This document shows, in pieces, positions 11,066 to 24,400 of a stretch of DNA of 64,000 nucleotides. This DNA comes from Amphiura filiformis. Lineage: Eukaryota; Echinodermata; Ophiuroidea; Amphilepidida; Amphiuridae. The stretch covers positions 167,501-231,500 of the forward strand of contig NW_027305503.1 in NCBI RefSeq assembly GCF_039555335.1, in the 5' to 3' direction. The notes under the pieces were generated by a model, which worked only from the letters and a program-made list of their open reading frames with translations, was not told where the DNA came from and did no database searches. Numbering within the stretch: position 1 is the stretch's first letter; every line of letters begins with the position of its first letter. Position numbers and translations under genes: made by a program.

Positions 11066-12421
11066 CGAGGGGCAGTCAGTATGTTTTAAGAGTTGACTCG
11101 TGACGTCATTTGTGGATCGTTTCCATGGCATTTCTCAATGATTACATAAACACTCTACCTTTGTCTTTCAAACAACACATGTAAAAATTCTATCACACAC
11201 AAGATTACGTAACAGCATTAGCATAAAATCAATGGTCTAGAGTCACCTGGTGAAATTGAGGCGTTTTTGTTAAGGGAAATAAGAGGCTGAAATGAGGTAT
11301 TGTTGTATTTTCTATATTTTCTCGGGAATTAAAGAATGGAGAATGCTGCCTTTTGGAACAGTAATAGAACACAAACTACCAGTTCATTAAACTATGTTTG
11401 TCGGGCTGTAAAGGTTTTAGTTTATTTAAAATGCGTGGTCAAATATGTCTTATTTTTGACAAAAACAAGGCTTTTCTTTCTTTAAAAATCTTGATATTGC
11501 CAAAAATAGCAAACGTGGAAATTTACATTTTTTTGCCAGTTCTGTTGACTAATCTCCAAACATTTAAACGGGAGTCTCGCTAGAAAATATTTGAATCCGT
11601 GATTAAAATATAACTGTTATTGTACCATTGTTACATTTATACAAAAAGTAGTGGTACAAAGAGAGAGGCCATCGTTTGAATGAGAAATTTATTTTAAAAC
11701 TTTTCTGTTCATTTCAGGTTGAGATCATCCATAAAAATTCATATGAATATTTAAATTACAATTTTCATAGCATTTTGTAATATTTTAGGCCCTATTTACA
11801 TGGAATTTAGCAATTTTCGTGCATTTCCACCATGTTGTATCAGTCATCCCACCTGCGCATGCGCAGATTGTTGTTTTATTTGCACCAGTTATCATCGCAC
11901 TGATTACCAGCTCTCACACGTGACCAGTCAGTATATTTTAGTCTGTTTCATTCTGGACATAATTAATGTCATTTGTAATAACTGCTTTTTCATTTTCGCC
12001 ATTTTTGCAGAATAATTTTGCTTCCATTCAAGCCCTAAGATTGTTGAAGTTTCCAGACGTCCCATTTCCACCAAAGTTTAATGGCAAGTCTCATATTTTA
12101 CCAAATGCAAACTGAGGATCTAGTGTTTATTCCTGCCCAAAACTAGCCATATGCACCTTGTACTTTTGCTGTTTTCGGACATTGTAAACACGTGTTTTTT
12201 TCTGAAATTTAAAAGGCCCGCCTTTTTGCGTGATTTGGCAGTGTCCCTAGTATATTGATTTTATGCTAATGCTGTTACGTAATCATGTGTATGATATAAT
12301 TTTTACAGTTGTTGTTTGAAAGACAAAGGTTCAGTGTTTATGTAATCATTGAGAAATGCCATGAAAACAATCCACATATGACGTCACGAGTCAACTCTTA
12401 AAACATACTGACTGCCCTTCG
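11066..12421. mobile_element. 1.36-kb TIR element with ~190-bp inverted ends, TA target
   Basis: The left end CGAGGGGCAGTCAGTATG and right end CATACTGACTGCCCTTCG are inverted. Homology runs inward ~190 bp (GAGTTGACTCGTGACGTCAT, TTTCTCAATGATTACATAAA, CTTTGTCTTTCAAACAAC). TA flanks both ends (11064-11065, 12422-12423). The central ~970 bp has no transposase motif. It is probably a non-autonomous Tc1/mariner-type element. Confidence 0.78.
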
Positions 12422-12423
12422 TA

Positions 12424-13226
12424 GAACACAGTTTTACATGTTAAAAGAATTATAAATATTGACAATAATAAATTAATGAAAAACATACATAATAATGAGA
12501 TAAGAATATACATATTTACATAAACATATTATCGATAAAAACCATGATTTTACGAGACAGGTATGATTTTTATTTTATTTTGACCAACATTTTGGATATT
12601 TGAAAGCATATTTTTAAAACGAAGAAAAAATTCAAAAAATTTAGGTAAGTTGTTTAAATGGACCGAAAAAAATGGCATGGAAAATCAAGTTTGGCGCTTT
12701 TCTCAAAAACTGTTCATTTTTGAAAGAATCCGCTGTGCTAGTTGGATTCCTTGCATCATGTCCTTTCTGAAAATATACTTATCATCATTACTTTTAAAGA
12801 TATAATACAAAACAATATCTAACATTTCCCACTTTGAGTGATCCTGCGTGCCCCTTAATTTGAATTGTTTAGAAAGGCGAAATAATTGAGACCATCTTGA
12901 TTAAAATCAGAACATTTTTTTAGGTTACCACGTGGAGCTAAAGATATGACCTTTGACCTTTGTGCTTATAAATCGAGAAATATAGGTCGCAGGAAGACTA
13001 AATTATTTTATGAATCGTTTTGATCAAATGAATATTTTGTGTCTTAGAACAAAATCTTATTTTGACATTTTTTCTGGTATTTTTAAATACCTAAATATTT
13101 TAAAATATTTTTGAAGGCCTTTAAAAAGGCCTTCAGGAGAGTGATAACTTGGTTCTAAGCATTAATCACCAAAAATGCACGACCTTATAAAACCATACAC
13201 TTTGCAACTAGACTAATAAATCAATG
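12424..13226 (-). other. Region downstream of the NXPE-like stop codon; likely includes its 3' UTR
   Basis: No coding segment. On the minus strand this follows the stop at 13227. A strong AATAAA-type signal in the gene's orientation (AAAATAAAATAAA) lies near 12566-12580. A 22-bp hairpin, GAAGGCCTTT/AAAAGGCCTTC, sits at 13113-13134. The TGACCTTTGACC motif occurs once near 12950. Extent of the 3' UTR is not determined. Confidence 0.4.
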
Positions 13227-14017
13227 TTAATTTTTGCATATTGAGTTACATGCATAGGATAGAATCATAAAGAGTTCATGATTTATTACAGTACTAGGCA
13301 TATGGATCGAGTTTGAAACTGGATAAGCTAAATTCATATCCCAAACATCTAAGTAGAATACACCACGAGTGGCAAATATTTTTCGTAAAAGCTTTCTAAT
13401 TTCATCTAACATAAAATCACTAGAAATTAGTCTGGATAAAAATGATGGGTGTGATCGTGGATGCGGGCTTTTAAATACGATTGGTACGCCGGGACATCTC
13501 TGTAACAATCGATCCACTGCTTCACGCAAGAGCCACAATCTTTCCACTATAGCTTTATGCGTCCATTGTGGAAAGTGTGCCCACGTGCTCACTAAAATAA
13601 TGTAGTTACAATCCGCATTCACAAGTTGATCAAGTATGTCAACCTCGTAATGAAATTCACTAAATTTTAGCCAATGACTGCCAAGTCCTTCCGGGTGAAA
13701 GTCAAATGTCATCGATATGTTGTACGTCTTTATATACCGAAACATATGGCCGGATTTTTGGATATCTACATCTGCTGGTTCTGCTGGTAATAAAGGAATG
13801 AGACCATTATAGTATTGGCGCCCATTTGAGTCACCCATGATATGCATCTCTTTATCTCGTAAACATTCAGCCACTTTGGCGGGATCAGTCCAGCAATTAT
13901 ACTTGCGGCAATAGAACGAATGCCATTGGTTATCCATCCAGTATCCTTTGATGATTGGGATGGGCGTTTGTGGTTGGCAGTTCGGAAGGCGTTCTAAATT
14001 AAAGGTTACAGAAGAGT
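13227..14017 (-). CDS. NXPE-like exon 6: PC-esterase/GDS region and C-terminus
   Basis: The acceptor TTTGCTTTTCACAG precedes 14017; the stop is at 13229-13227. It encodes DSSVTFNLERLPNCQPQTP, KGYWMDNQWHSFYCRKYNCW, the nucleophile motif MHIMGDSNGRQYYN, FDFHPEGLGSHWL, DYVIL-like NYIILVSTWAHF, VVFKSPHPRSH-like IVFKSPHPRSHPSF, and a terminal DVWDMNLAYP with NSIHMP. The final catalytic DxxH of the GDS/PC-esterase fold appears as NxxH (Asn584, His587). The open frame upstream of 14017 is intron. Confidence 0.92.
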
Positions 14018-17000
14018 CTGTGAAAAGCAAAATCATTATAAGATGTTTAGTCCACTTTTTTAGCGATATTATGAAGTCTTTGAGAATTTTTAGCCATGTA
14101 ATCTGTGTATTATTACAATTTGAGGGCAAAAAGTACTTAAGTCCAAAATCAATATATTGATTTATCTGATAATCGATTTGCACATTTGTTCACGTCACGT
14201 CATCGCAAATTACATTACCTATTTACAAAATTTACAAAATGTCGGTCATCAGTGTTAGCATTTTCAGTAGGTATCGTATGATGTGTTGTTGGTACCGTTG
14301 TTACTTTTATTAACGTTTTATATAGTAGGATTTTTAAAAGCTCCGTAATTGTAGTATTTGTATCCAAAACAACTACCTTTCTTGTCATTATCCTATATCG
14401 ACTGGTTCTTGTTTGAAAAAAAAAAGCTTGGACCATGTTTGACAGACAAAATACTCGAATTCAGCATACACGAATTAACAAAAATAAGTTAGTTCCCAGC
14501 TTCTACGCAAACTGGCCGATTGACCTTTACCTAAGCACATATTTTCCAAAATATATAGAACCAGTCGAGCAGACTAATAGAAAAATAGAAAGAGTGTAGA
14601 AACAAAGCTACCTTTGATATCTAATGTGTTTATGTTGCCACTGATCTTCTGATAGTAATTTCTCCTATAAAGAAAAAAGGAAAATGACAAAGCTCCATGT
14701 AAGAAAATATACAGGGTGTTCCCCCCCAAAAAAAGAGAGGCCCTTCATTGCGCCCTCTTTTCTCCTATTTTGAAAAGTTGATTCAATGTATTTTGGTATG
14801 TAAAGCAACCTTAAATCGTTAGTTTTAATAAACCAAAACAATTATTTCAATCGGCTCACAATTTTTGAAGATATGCCCTCTTTAAGAAATGTACCAGTTT
14901 TTCACTCTGTCCACGGATGAGGTTTGGCTACATCAAAGATTTAAACGAAATACATAGTTAATGACATGGATAGATAATAGCATTAGGCTTGGGAAAGCAT
15001 TCACTATAAGCGAGGATCACCAGCAAGCTTCAAACATATTCGCAACCCCGTATTACTGCTGCATTCGCAAGTATCTGGCGCACAAGGATGGTACGCAACG
15101 CATTATTGATGCAATGAGGACTTCGGGCTGAAACCTGTATTCGTCAAGGAGGCAACCAGGTATAGGGCAGAGCAGCACAGTAAACTCACTTCAAAAGAAC
15201 CATAGACAAACTAAACAGCCCTTTCAGAGCTACCTTTTATTCCAAAAAGAGAAATGACTTATGTTGTCAATAAAAAGAAAGCAAGAAACAATAAAGTAAG
15301 AAACATAATAAAACAAAAAGGCATAAAATAACCGAGAAAAACATAAGTAATTGCATGTATAGCAAAAGAAGTCCCATCCCACAAAAATTTCGCCCAAATT
15401 AATGACACTTAACAAAATCCATAACCCATTAGTCCACCGGTAAAGCCCATTCCCTAAAATAATGTTGTTATTTTATAAAGTTATCATCGAGGAATGTTTT
15501 ATATTCATCCATGGTATATGCACTTTTCAATCTTTGAAGTAGCCAATCCTCCTTTGTGGACAGAGTGAAAAACAGATACATTCCTTTATGTTTAAGAGGC
15601 ATATCTTCAAAAGTTATGAGCCGATTGAAATTAATTGTTTCGGTTTATCAAAACTAACGGGTAAAGGCTTCTTTACATACCAACATATATTTGATCAACT
15701 TTTCTGAAATAGGAGAAAAAGAGGGCGCAATGAGGGGTCTCTTTTTTGGGGACACCCTGTATTAGAAAAATCATTTTAAATTGTTAAAAAAGTGATACTT
15801 CAATTCATTGTCACTAACGTGTAATATAAAATAAACCCAACGAGAACGAGTGTGTACACTCTTATTTTCGCGATATAAAAATCCTTAACCAATCTTAAAC
15901 ATCCGCTGGTTACGTGACCCTCTCTTCTAATAATTAAACTTCTTAAACTTTACCACTGTTTAAAATCTTAACCCTTATACAAATGCTTTAATGCTTTAAA
16001 CAATTTCACGTTTAAGACTTTAAACCACCAATTGTTTAAATATTTAAAACGCCTATATGCCTATGCCTAGTGCCTTCCAATGACCTCTTTGGATCACATT
16101 AATTAATATTCCATTTGCCGCTATAAACTTAATTACTTTATCGTGTGTCAGAATACGCTTGCAATAACACGATATTCACACACAAACATAACCCAGACCT
16201 TTTAGAGAGTTTGAGTAGGCCTAGTGATGTAAAATCCATAACTTTCACAAATCATGATGTTTTGCCAAAATAAATGTTGTTATTTTTTAAGTTGATTGGA
16301 CCACATCATGAGTCAAAATATTACCATTCTAAAAATTTCCGTTGACCATGCCCACCAAATCTGTAAATGTCCCTTTAAACAACTAAGACTTTTCCGTAAC
16401 TAAATTAACCCACTTGCTTAAAGGCTTTAACTTGTGAAAAGTTAACGGATCTTATACTTCTCTGTGTAAACGTGTTAAACCAAATTGTTTAAAAGAAAAT
16501 GTGTGCCTTTAAACAGATAATTGCTTAAAATCGTAATCTTAAACAGCGCAATCTTAACTTCGGAAATAAGCGTGAAGGCTACACAATTTCAATTTCCGAC
16601 TCGCTAATTCCGGCATCAGTAATTGGAGTTACCCGAACCAAAACGACAACAATCATGAACCATTCATTTCAATGATGCATATTAAAATTAATAATAATTA
16701 TGTTAACATCACTGGCTCAGAATAAACCTATTACTAAAATAAGAATCCTCGGACCCTTACCTTTTAGGAGCACTATGAATTTTCGACCTACGATATTTAA
16801 AAAATAAAGGTTACCTGCATCAATATTTTGGGTAAAAAGTGCCCCCCTTTAACGAAATTGTCACATTTCAACTTCACGGCAACTTACAAACATGGATTCT
16901 CAAGAGCCCATATTTAATGATATTTTCAGCATCCTTGTGTATGTTACTATTACTTGCTTTGCACGTTTAAAGTCTTAGCATTTTTAGTAGTTTTATCGTA

Positions 17001-18402
17001 GAGTGAATTAACATGAAAAACCAAAACTACACACAATTGATATCAAGGTAAATGTTATGCCTGAAGCATGTTTAGCGTGTTTCTTTGTTATGCTAAATCA
17101 TTTCCCTATTTTCTGCGCACAAGGTCCTTCCTATACAGGTCAATGAACATGAGTGTTCCGCACGAGTATAGCGTGCAATGTAAATATCACACTAATTGAG
17201 TCAAGAAGTGTAATGACTAATATTTGTGATTCTTAGTTACCTTACATTGAAGTACATGTATACACAAAAACAATATATATATTTATGCGTTGTTATTTTC
17301 GCGGTAGCAGCTTTTGACTTGACTTGACTTAAAGCTTTCCTCCCATGACACAGATACGAGGGGCGGTCAAAAAGTTCGTAGAACTCGGTATGCTACTTTG
17401 TCGCACGGTATTGCATTTGGTCTCATTTGAAAGCTTGTTCTTTCAAAACATGAATGCAAAGATATTAGATTTTTGCATCACTGTATATGGGCAGGACACT
17501 CTTCCGAGGAAGCCTACCTCCATGAATTCACAGGTACTGCCAGAAGTGAATACAGTGTCTTCATGGAAATTTCTCCCGACAGTAGTGAAAACTCAAATGA
17601 ACTTTAACGATGCACAGTTGTTGTAAATGGTAATGAAGTCCTTGGTATTCAACAGCAACGAAAAGGTTCTTAGAGTTCAAGAATGGAATGAGCGTCCTTG
17701 AAGATCATACAAGGTCCATAAGTCACCACTAATGATATACGTGCTGGTACAGTGGCATTGATAATGAGTAAAGAGCCAAATAAGAAAGATGAGATAGCCA
17801 CTAAATATGACAACTCTGATGAATGTGTTTTCAATAATAATCCATTAATATTTGGGTATTCCAGGGTGTCTTCCAGATGGGGTCCCGGAATCTTCATATA
17901 CATACTTGATACCAGTTGACATATTCAGGTCCACACCTTCTATACACTTAGAATGAGGACCAAGACAAGTATAATCTATGTGGCTAAAGGTGATAAGGCA
18001 TACATTAATCACTGGAATTATGAGTGAATTTAGTGGAAGCACCTGAATCTCACACCCCTAAGAAGATCATCACTCGGTCACAGTAGTGCAAGGTAAGGTC
18101 TTCATCGCTGTTTCTGAGATCCAGGGATAGTCTTGATGACAGATCATTTGCCAAATGAAAGTACAATCATAGGCATATATCATACAATTTTGATAGCAAA
18201 ATTGAGGCAAGCAATCATGTGATGAAGGTTGATGGTAGGAACGTGGCTATTCTCGGATTGTGTCCTGTACGCTATTCTTAGTTTGTCAAGCTGCCATTCT
18301 CGACAGAGGGGCCAGTTAATTAAAGTAACCATATTGGGGTCAAGCATTTTTCACTATCATTGAACTGACGAAGTTCGCTGAACTAACACTAACAGCAACT
18401 AT

Positions 18403-18461
<59 letters not shown>

Positions 18462-21400
18462 TATATCTATATATTTATTTATTTATTTTATTTTATTTTA
18501 TTTTATTTTATTTTATTTTATTTTATTTTATTTTATTTTATTTTATTTTATTTATTTATTTTTTTTGCCTGGGGAAACCCAATCAGTGTGAACACTGTTT
18601 TCCATGGGTGCCTAAGGGTCAAACAAAATACATCAACATGGTTAACAACATATAAATAATATATTAAAATACGATTAAAGAGTTTAACTTCAACACTAAC
18701 ACTATTTTTCACCTGGAACGTTTTCATTAGTTCGACTAGCATCTTCAGCAGATGGTGATGCTGTGATGATATCTTGTCTACAATTGGGATATCTCTCACT
18801 GATGACAGGATGATAAGATATCATCACAGCATCACCATCTGTTGAAGACGCTAGTCGAACTAGTGAAAACGTTCCAGGTGAGCGAAAAACAGTGTAGTGT
18901 TAAAGTTAAACTCTTTAATCATTTTATCTACTACTACGTATGGATATCCACTCGTATATATTAAAATACATTCAAAATTGCAACTCTGAAATTAAAAGAC
19001 ACTTCCCAGCTAACACACTCCGACATTCGCTGACGTTGGACTTAGGTTGTCATTTACGTTGTAAACACGTAAATCTGTGAACTCGTATTCGTGTTGTGAC
19101 AACGTTATTTTCGACGTTGATTTTTGGACGTTGATATAACGTCATTATGACTTTGTAATGACGTTGTTTCGACGTTGATGCAATGTTTGACCGGACTTGG
19201 TGACAACATTTGAATAATACCTTCAGAAAACGTTACACAAATACGTATCTGAAACGACATGGAATAGTTTGGATGTTGACACCATGGAATGGTTGGCCAG
19301 ACAAAATTTCTCCATCGTGTCGTCTGTGTCGTGTCGCTTTTGGGCATCAAAGTCAGAGAAACGACGTCTATTCCTGAAGTTCTAAACTTCGAATTCCTTT
19401 TTGGGATTGAGCATCATTGTCTGACCCAGATTCAACATCATCAACGGACGTCGTTAGTACGCAAATTTATGACGTTGTTTCGACGTATAAAGCACGTTAT
19501 TACAACGCCGTATAAATGTCATGATCTGACCCCGATACAACGTAATCTACGGACGTCGTAATTATGTTAATCTGTGAACTCGTACTCTTGCTGTGACAAC
19601 TTCATTTTCAGACGTTGATATAACGTCATAATGACGTTACATTAACGTTCGGGAATAACGTTGTCACAACACGAATACGAGCTCACAGATTTACTTACTT
19701 ACAACGTCCATATATTACGTCTATACGACTTTATATAAATTGTTAGCTGGGTTAGGTACAGATAGCAAATATATATTAAAAATATAAAAATAGCATTAAG
19801 ATACAATTCTTTTAAAAGTTCCAAGCCTGGCTGGAAGTGGTGTTTTTGCAGCAGTTGGAGGTTATTGAATGCTATCTTGGGTACGGCCAAGTTTTTGTTG
19901 AGTGCCAAGTGACATTGACAGTGAGATAGTTGATTTGTAGCCACTGGGCAACATGAGAAAATTTAGAATTCAAAATTAATTGTATCGAATGTCTTTCCCC
20001 TGACGAAAATAGCAGTATCATCTGGTCTGTCAGTAACAAACTCAATAGAGTCACAAACTCAATAGAGTCACGTGACTTTATTTGCCAACCTTAATTAACA
20101 TAGTCAAGGGGTCGAGCATGAACTATTCATAACCCATTAATACATTGCCCACTTTCGAACTCGCAAACCAGCGGGATTTGTCATAGGTTTGCATTGCTAA
20201 TAGAGCAACCGTGAGTTTAGTGTCACCCCCTGACTGGCGGTATAAACGAAATGAATCGACTCTAAATTTACATTCATATTTGATTGATGAATTATTATGA
20301 TTATTTGATATTTTGCAACTAATTTGTTGACAATGTGTTTTAGAGAATCCAAAAGCAAGCAAATAAAAATCCCCAGTGGGGAAAGTATAATTCTTACCCT
20401 TCAAATAGAAACTTCTTATCGCCAAGTATTTTGACCGTCCTATCAGTTATCATTTTATTATGCGCCCTGAATTGTGCAATGGAACTACATGACAATCCAG
20501 GAGGTTTATCGCAAACAAAACTTGTTCGCCCATTAGCAATTGGACGCGGGTAAATGCACTTATTCTCCCAGATACCAGGAGACTCAATTGTACACAAAAC
20601 GGTCTGTGTTGCCTTCGGATTGTGGGGACTTTGGTATATCGCTTGCCAGAATAGCTTATCATCAGTGTTCCAGAAGACCTCTTTCATGAAGGTCGTGGCG
20701 TCGCTTGGATGCACCAGGATGATGTTGATGTTGGCAGGTCCAGTCCAGGCAGCCAAGAAGAGAACTAAGTAAGTACCATTGTTGTAATCGATCACCTACA
20801 AAAATATACGATAAAAATACGTGTAAAAATCGCCAACAAGTAGTATTAGTAAAATGTATTAGGACAAGTATTTTACTCAACAGCAGAGCAAAATGTTTAC
20901 TGCGTCCGGTTGTCTGACTCCGTGTCTTGCAAAAGTCGCTGGAAGGAGAGTGTTTAAAGGGACTGTGGGTTCTGTTCATCCCCATGTTGATCAAAGACGA
21001 GTTGGTAACCAGAAGGGAGTGTCCAAGAACCACTGACTTATTAATGTAAAGTCTGCACAAAAAGTAACGTAGCTGTTATAAATACGCATCCTTTAAGAAT
21101 AGCTTTTCAGTTACGAATGCCTCACTCTGCCACAGATAACATAGCACAGTAACACCACGTGCACGTATGCACTGTCCAAATTATAAAATAGGTACCATGG
21201 ATGAAAGCCATGCTGTAACATTTCCATAAAAATTCTCTTCCACAAAATGTTAGTTTCGGTTGACTTATAATATTTCGATCACAATAATAAAGCGACGGAC
21301 TAAGACGGTTAAATCTCAGATCCCCCTCTATATACCATCTTTTCATAAAGTTGGTATACATCGCTCTTTTCTTGGACTTGTTTGCATATTCAATGTATCA

Positions 21401-24400
21401 TCTGGTATCTTTTATGGATCCTTGATATGTTTTGTGTCCTCGTCCTGTCGGATTGACCACTATACCTACTTTTACATTGTCTTATAATACTTTATATATG
21501 CTATCGTCGTCGTCGATCTACTCATATCTGAGTATTCGTGACCTTTCTGATGAAGTTTCTCCACTCATGTCGATCTTGTGCTTTGGTGTAACAGCTGTAA
21601 ATTGACATTTTGGTTAACGAAACAATTCCATCTGTCCACCTGAGTCTCTGTCTTCCTCTGCTTCTCTTCCCTCAACTTTTCCGAACATTATCACTTTCTC
21701 TAGATTGACTCCTTCTCGCCTGGCAACATGTCCAAAATACTGTAACTTCTGTTTCCTCACTGAGTTGATGAGTGAGACTTTCTCTCCTATTTCATGCCGA
21801 ACACTCTCATTTGTCCTTTTGACGGTCCATGGGATGCATAGAAGTTTTCTCCAGCACCACATCTCAAACGCTTCAATCCTTCTTTGATCTGCCGCATTAA
21901 TCACCCACGTTTCACACGCATATGTTGCGATCAGGGAAAATCAAAGAGGAGACAAGTCTAATCTTTGTTGACTTGCTGATGCTTCTGTCCTTCCATAACT
22001 TGTGCATGGTGCACATTGATGTTTTTGCAATTGCTATGCGACGTCTGATCTCAGTAGAGCATCCGCCTTGGTTTGAAATCATAGATTCAAGGAAGTTGAA
22101 CTGTTTGATAACCTCAATTGCTTGGTTTCCTGCATGAATAGTGGTGTTCCCTTCTTGTTGGTTGATGACCATCACCTTGGTTTTGCTTACATTTAGAAAA
22201 AGGCCAAAGTTTTCACTCTCCGTTCTCACTCTTTCAATCAGCTCCTCAAGTTCACAAGCACTGTCTGCTAGTAGGGCAGTGTCGTCCGCATACCGTAAGT
22301 TGTTGATGGTTCTGCCTCCGACAGATATTCCAATGCTGCAACTCTCAAGGGCCATTCGCATATACTCTGCATATGCATTAAACAGATGAGGAGACAAAAT
22401 GCATCCTTGTCTCACCCCTTGCTCGATTTAGAACCAGGTACTGTCACCACATGTTGTTCTAACAATTGATTCCTGATCGTCATAGAGTGTCCTAAGCAGT
22501 TCTACCACATGCTTTGGGAAGCCCATTGATACTAAGGTGTCCCAAAGTTTTTGATGTTGAACAGTATCAAATGCTTTTAAATAGTCGATGAAGTACATAT
22601 AGACTGGATGGTTGAATTCAATAGCTTTCTCTGTAATATTTCTGATGTTTGCTATTTGGTCTCTTGTGCCTCTGCCTTCCACAAAACCGGCCTGCTCTGG
22701 GGGAATCTCACGACGCATGTGCTGTTTGATCCTCTCAACCGTAATGTACAGCATGATCTTACTTGCATGGGAGATTAGAGAGATGGTCCTGTTGTTTTTG
22801 CATTCTCTTGTGTCGCCCTTTTGGGGAGTGGTAGGAATATTGATCTGGTCCAGTCTACCGGCCAGCTCTTGTCTTTCCATAGAAGATTGCATAATTTGTG
22901 CATCACATCCACTCCTTCATCTCTGGTTTCTTTGATCAACTCAGCTGGGATATCATCATATCCTGGTGCTTTATTGCCATCACCACTTCTGATCTCAGTA
23001 TGTCAGGTTCATTTTCATCAACCTCAATTGGTTCTGTTGCACTTCCTAAACCATCTTTATTTGCATACAGCCCTTGACAGTACTGTTGCCACCTCTGTTT
23101 GATTTGATCACTCTCAGTTCGAATTTCACCATCTTCATCTTTGATTACATCCAGCTTTGGCGTTTTCCTCCCTGTGATTTCTTTCACTGCTCTAAAGAGA
23201 TCCCTGGAGTGGTTGGTAGAAGAATGTTATTCAACCTCTTTGCATTTCCTTTCAAGAAAATCCTGTTTATCTTGTCTGGTTCTGCGTTGAATTCTCCTGC
23301 TTAGGTCTTTATACTGCCTTTTATCCTTCTCCGTTAGTATGCCTCTTGCTTTCACCTGTCGTCTTTCGTCTGCCATTGTACCCACTTCCTCTGATATCCA
23401 TGGCGATCTGGTTTTCTTTGGTTTCGGCACGTTGGTCTGTGCTGCTGTAGAGATTGCCTTCTTGGTTTGTTCCCATAATTCATTAGGTGTCCACTCTTCT
23501 TCCTGTTCAAGGAGTATCTGAAAAGAGTTCCTGACTATGCTATATAATGGCACATATACCTACCTTGCCGGCAGTACTGGCATCAGGCTTCTTACTATCC
23601 AGCCAAGCAAACCAAAAGTCCCCGCCAACAAAACGGGCCTGATTGTATTTGTCTTGGGAATCTATTCTTATTTTAACAATATCCCCTGTTGATTAATGAG
23701 AGAAGAACAAAGGGAACAATTTGTCATTTTTATATCATAATTTTTGTGTGATTTTGACACCACCAATGCAGTTGCCAATTTCATGTATACTGCATTTGAA
23801 AAACGGAATTTAAATAATAGTTAATTTATATTATATTCTTTATAGTTGTAAACTTTATTGTTCTTGTACTTTATTTGTATACTTATTTATATCCGTTGAC
23901 CATATCTTGTTGTAAGATGAATGTCAATATAATATGATTCTGATTCTGTACGAGATTATGTTTAGTAGCATAAAATCATATAAGACGCCAACTTTTCCCT
24001 TTTTTACTCACTCACCGTTTGGTCTTGCGGAACTGTAGGGTAGAGCGTAGTAAGTTGAAGGTGAGTTGAGCCAAGTTACTAAATTTTACCCTGCCCTATT
24101 ATAACACCCGGGGGGGGGGGGGGCACTGGTCATTGACAAGGGGGTATCATGCTTGGCCACGAAGTTTCAAATAGCACCCCAAACAAGTATTTACGAGGTC
24201 TGAAAATGCATCCCTAAACAAGTATGACAAGTGCAATTTCATACCCTAAATAAGTATTGACATTATTTTTGCCCCATTAGAAGCAAGTAAATCAGTCATA
24301 TTTTGACTCTAAAATCCTTCATGATAACTGGTAAAACACACATTCAAAAGTTCATAACTTTTAACCTTTATTACATACTACATTTGTCTCAAAAGACCCT

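Noticed and set aside
24000-24060. Possible small exon on the minus strand before AAACG|GTGAGTGAG
   Set aside because: It also ends in phase 1, but the 26233-26527 exon gives a better NXPE sequence at the junction, and the candidate has no good upstream acceptor.
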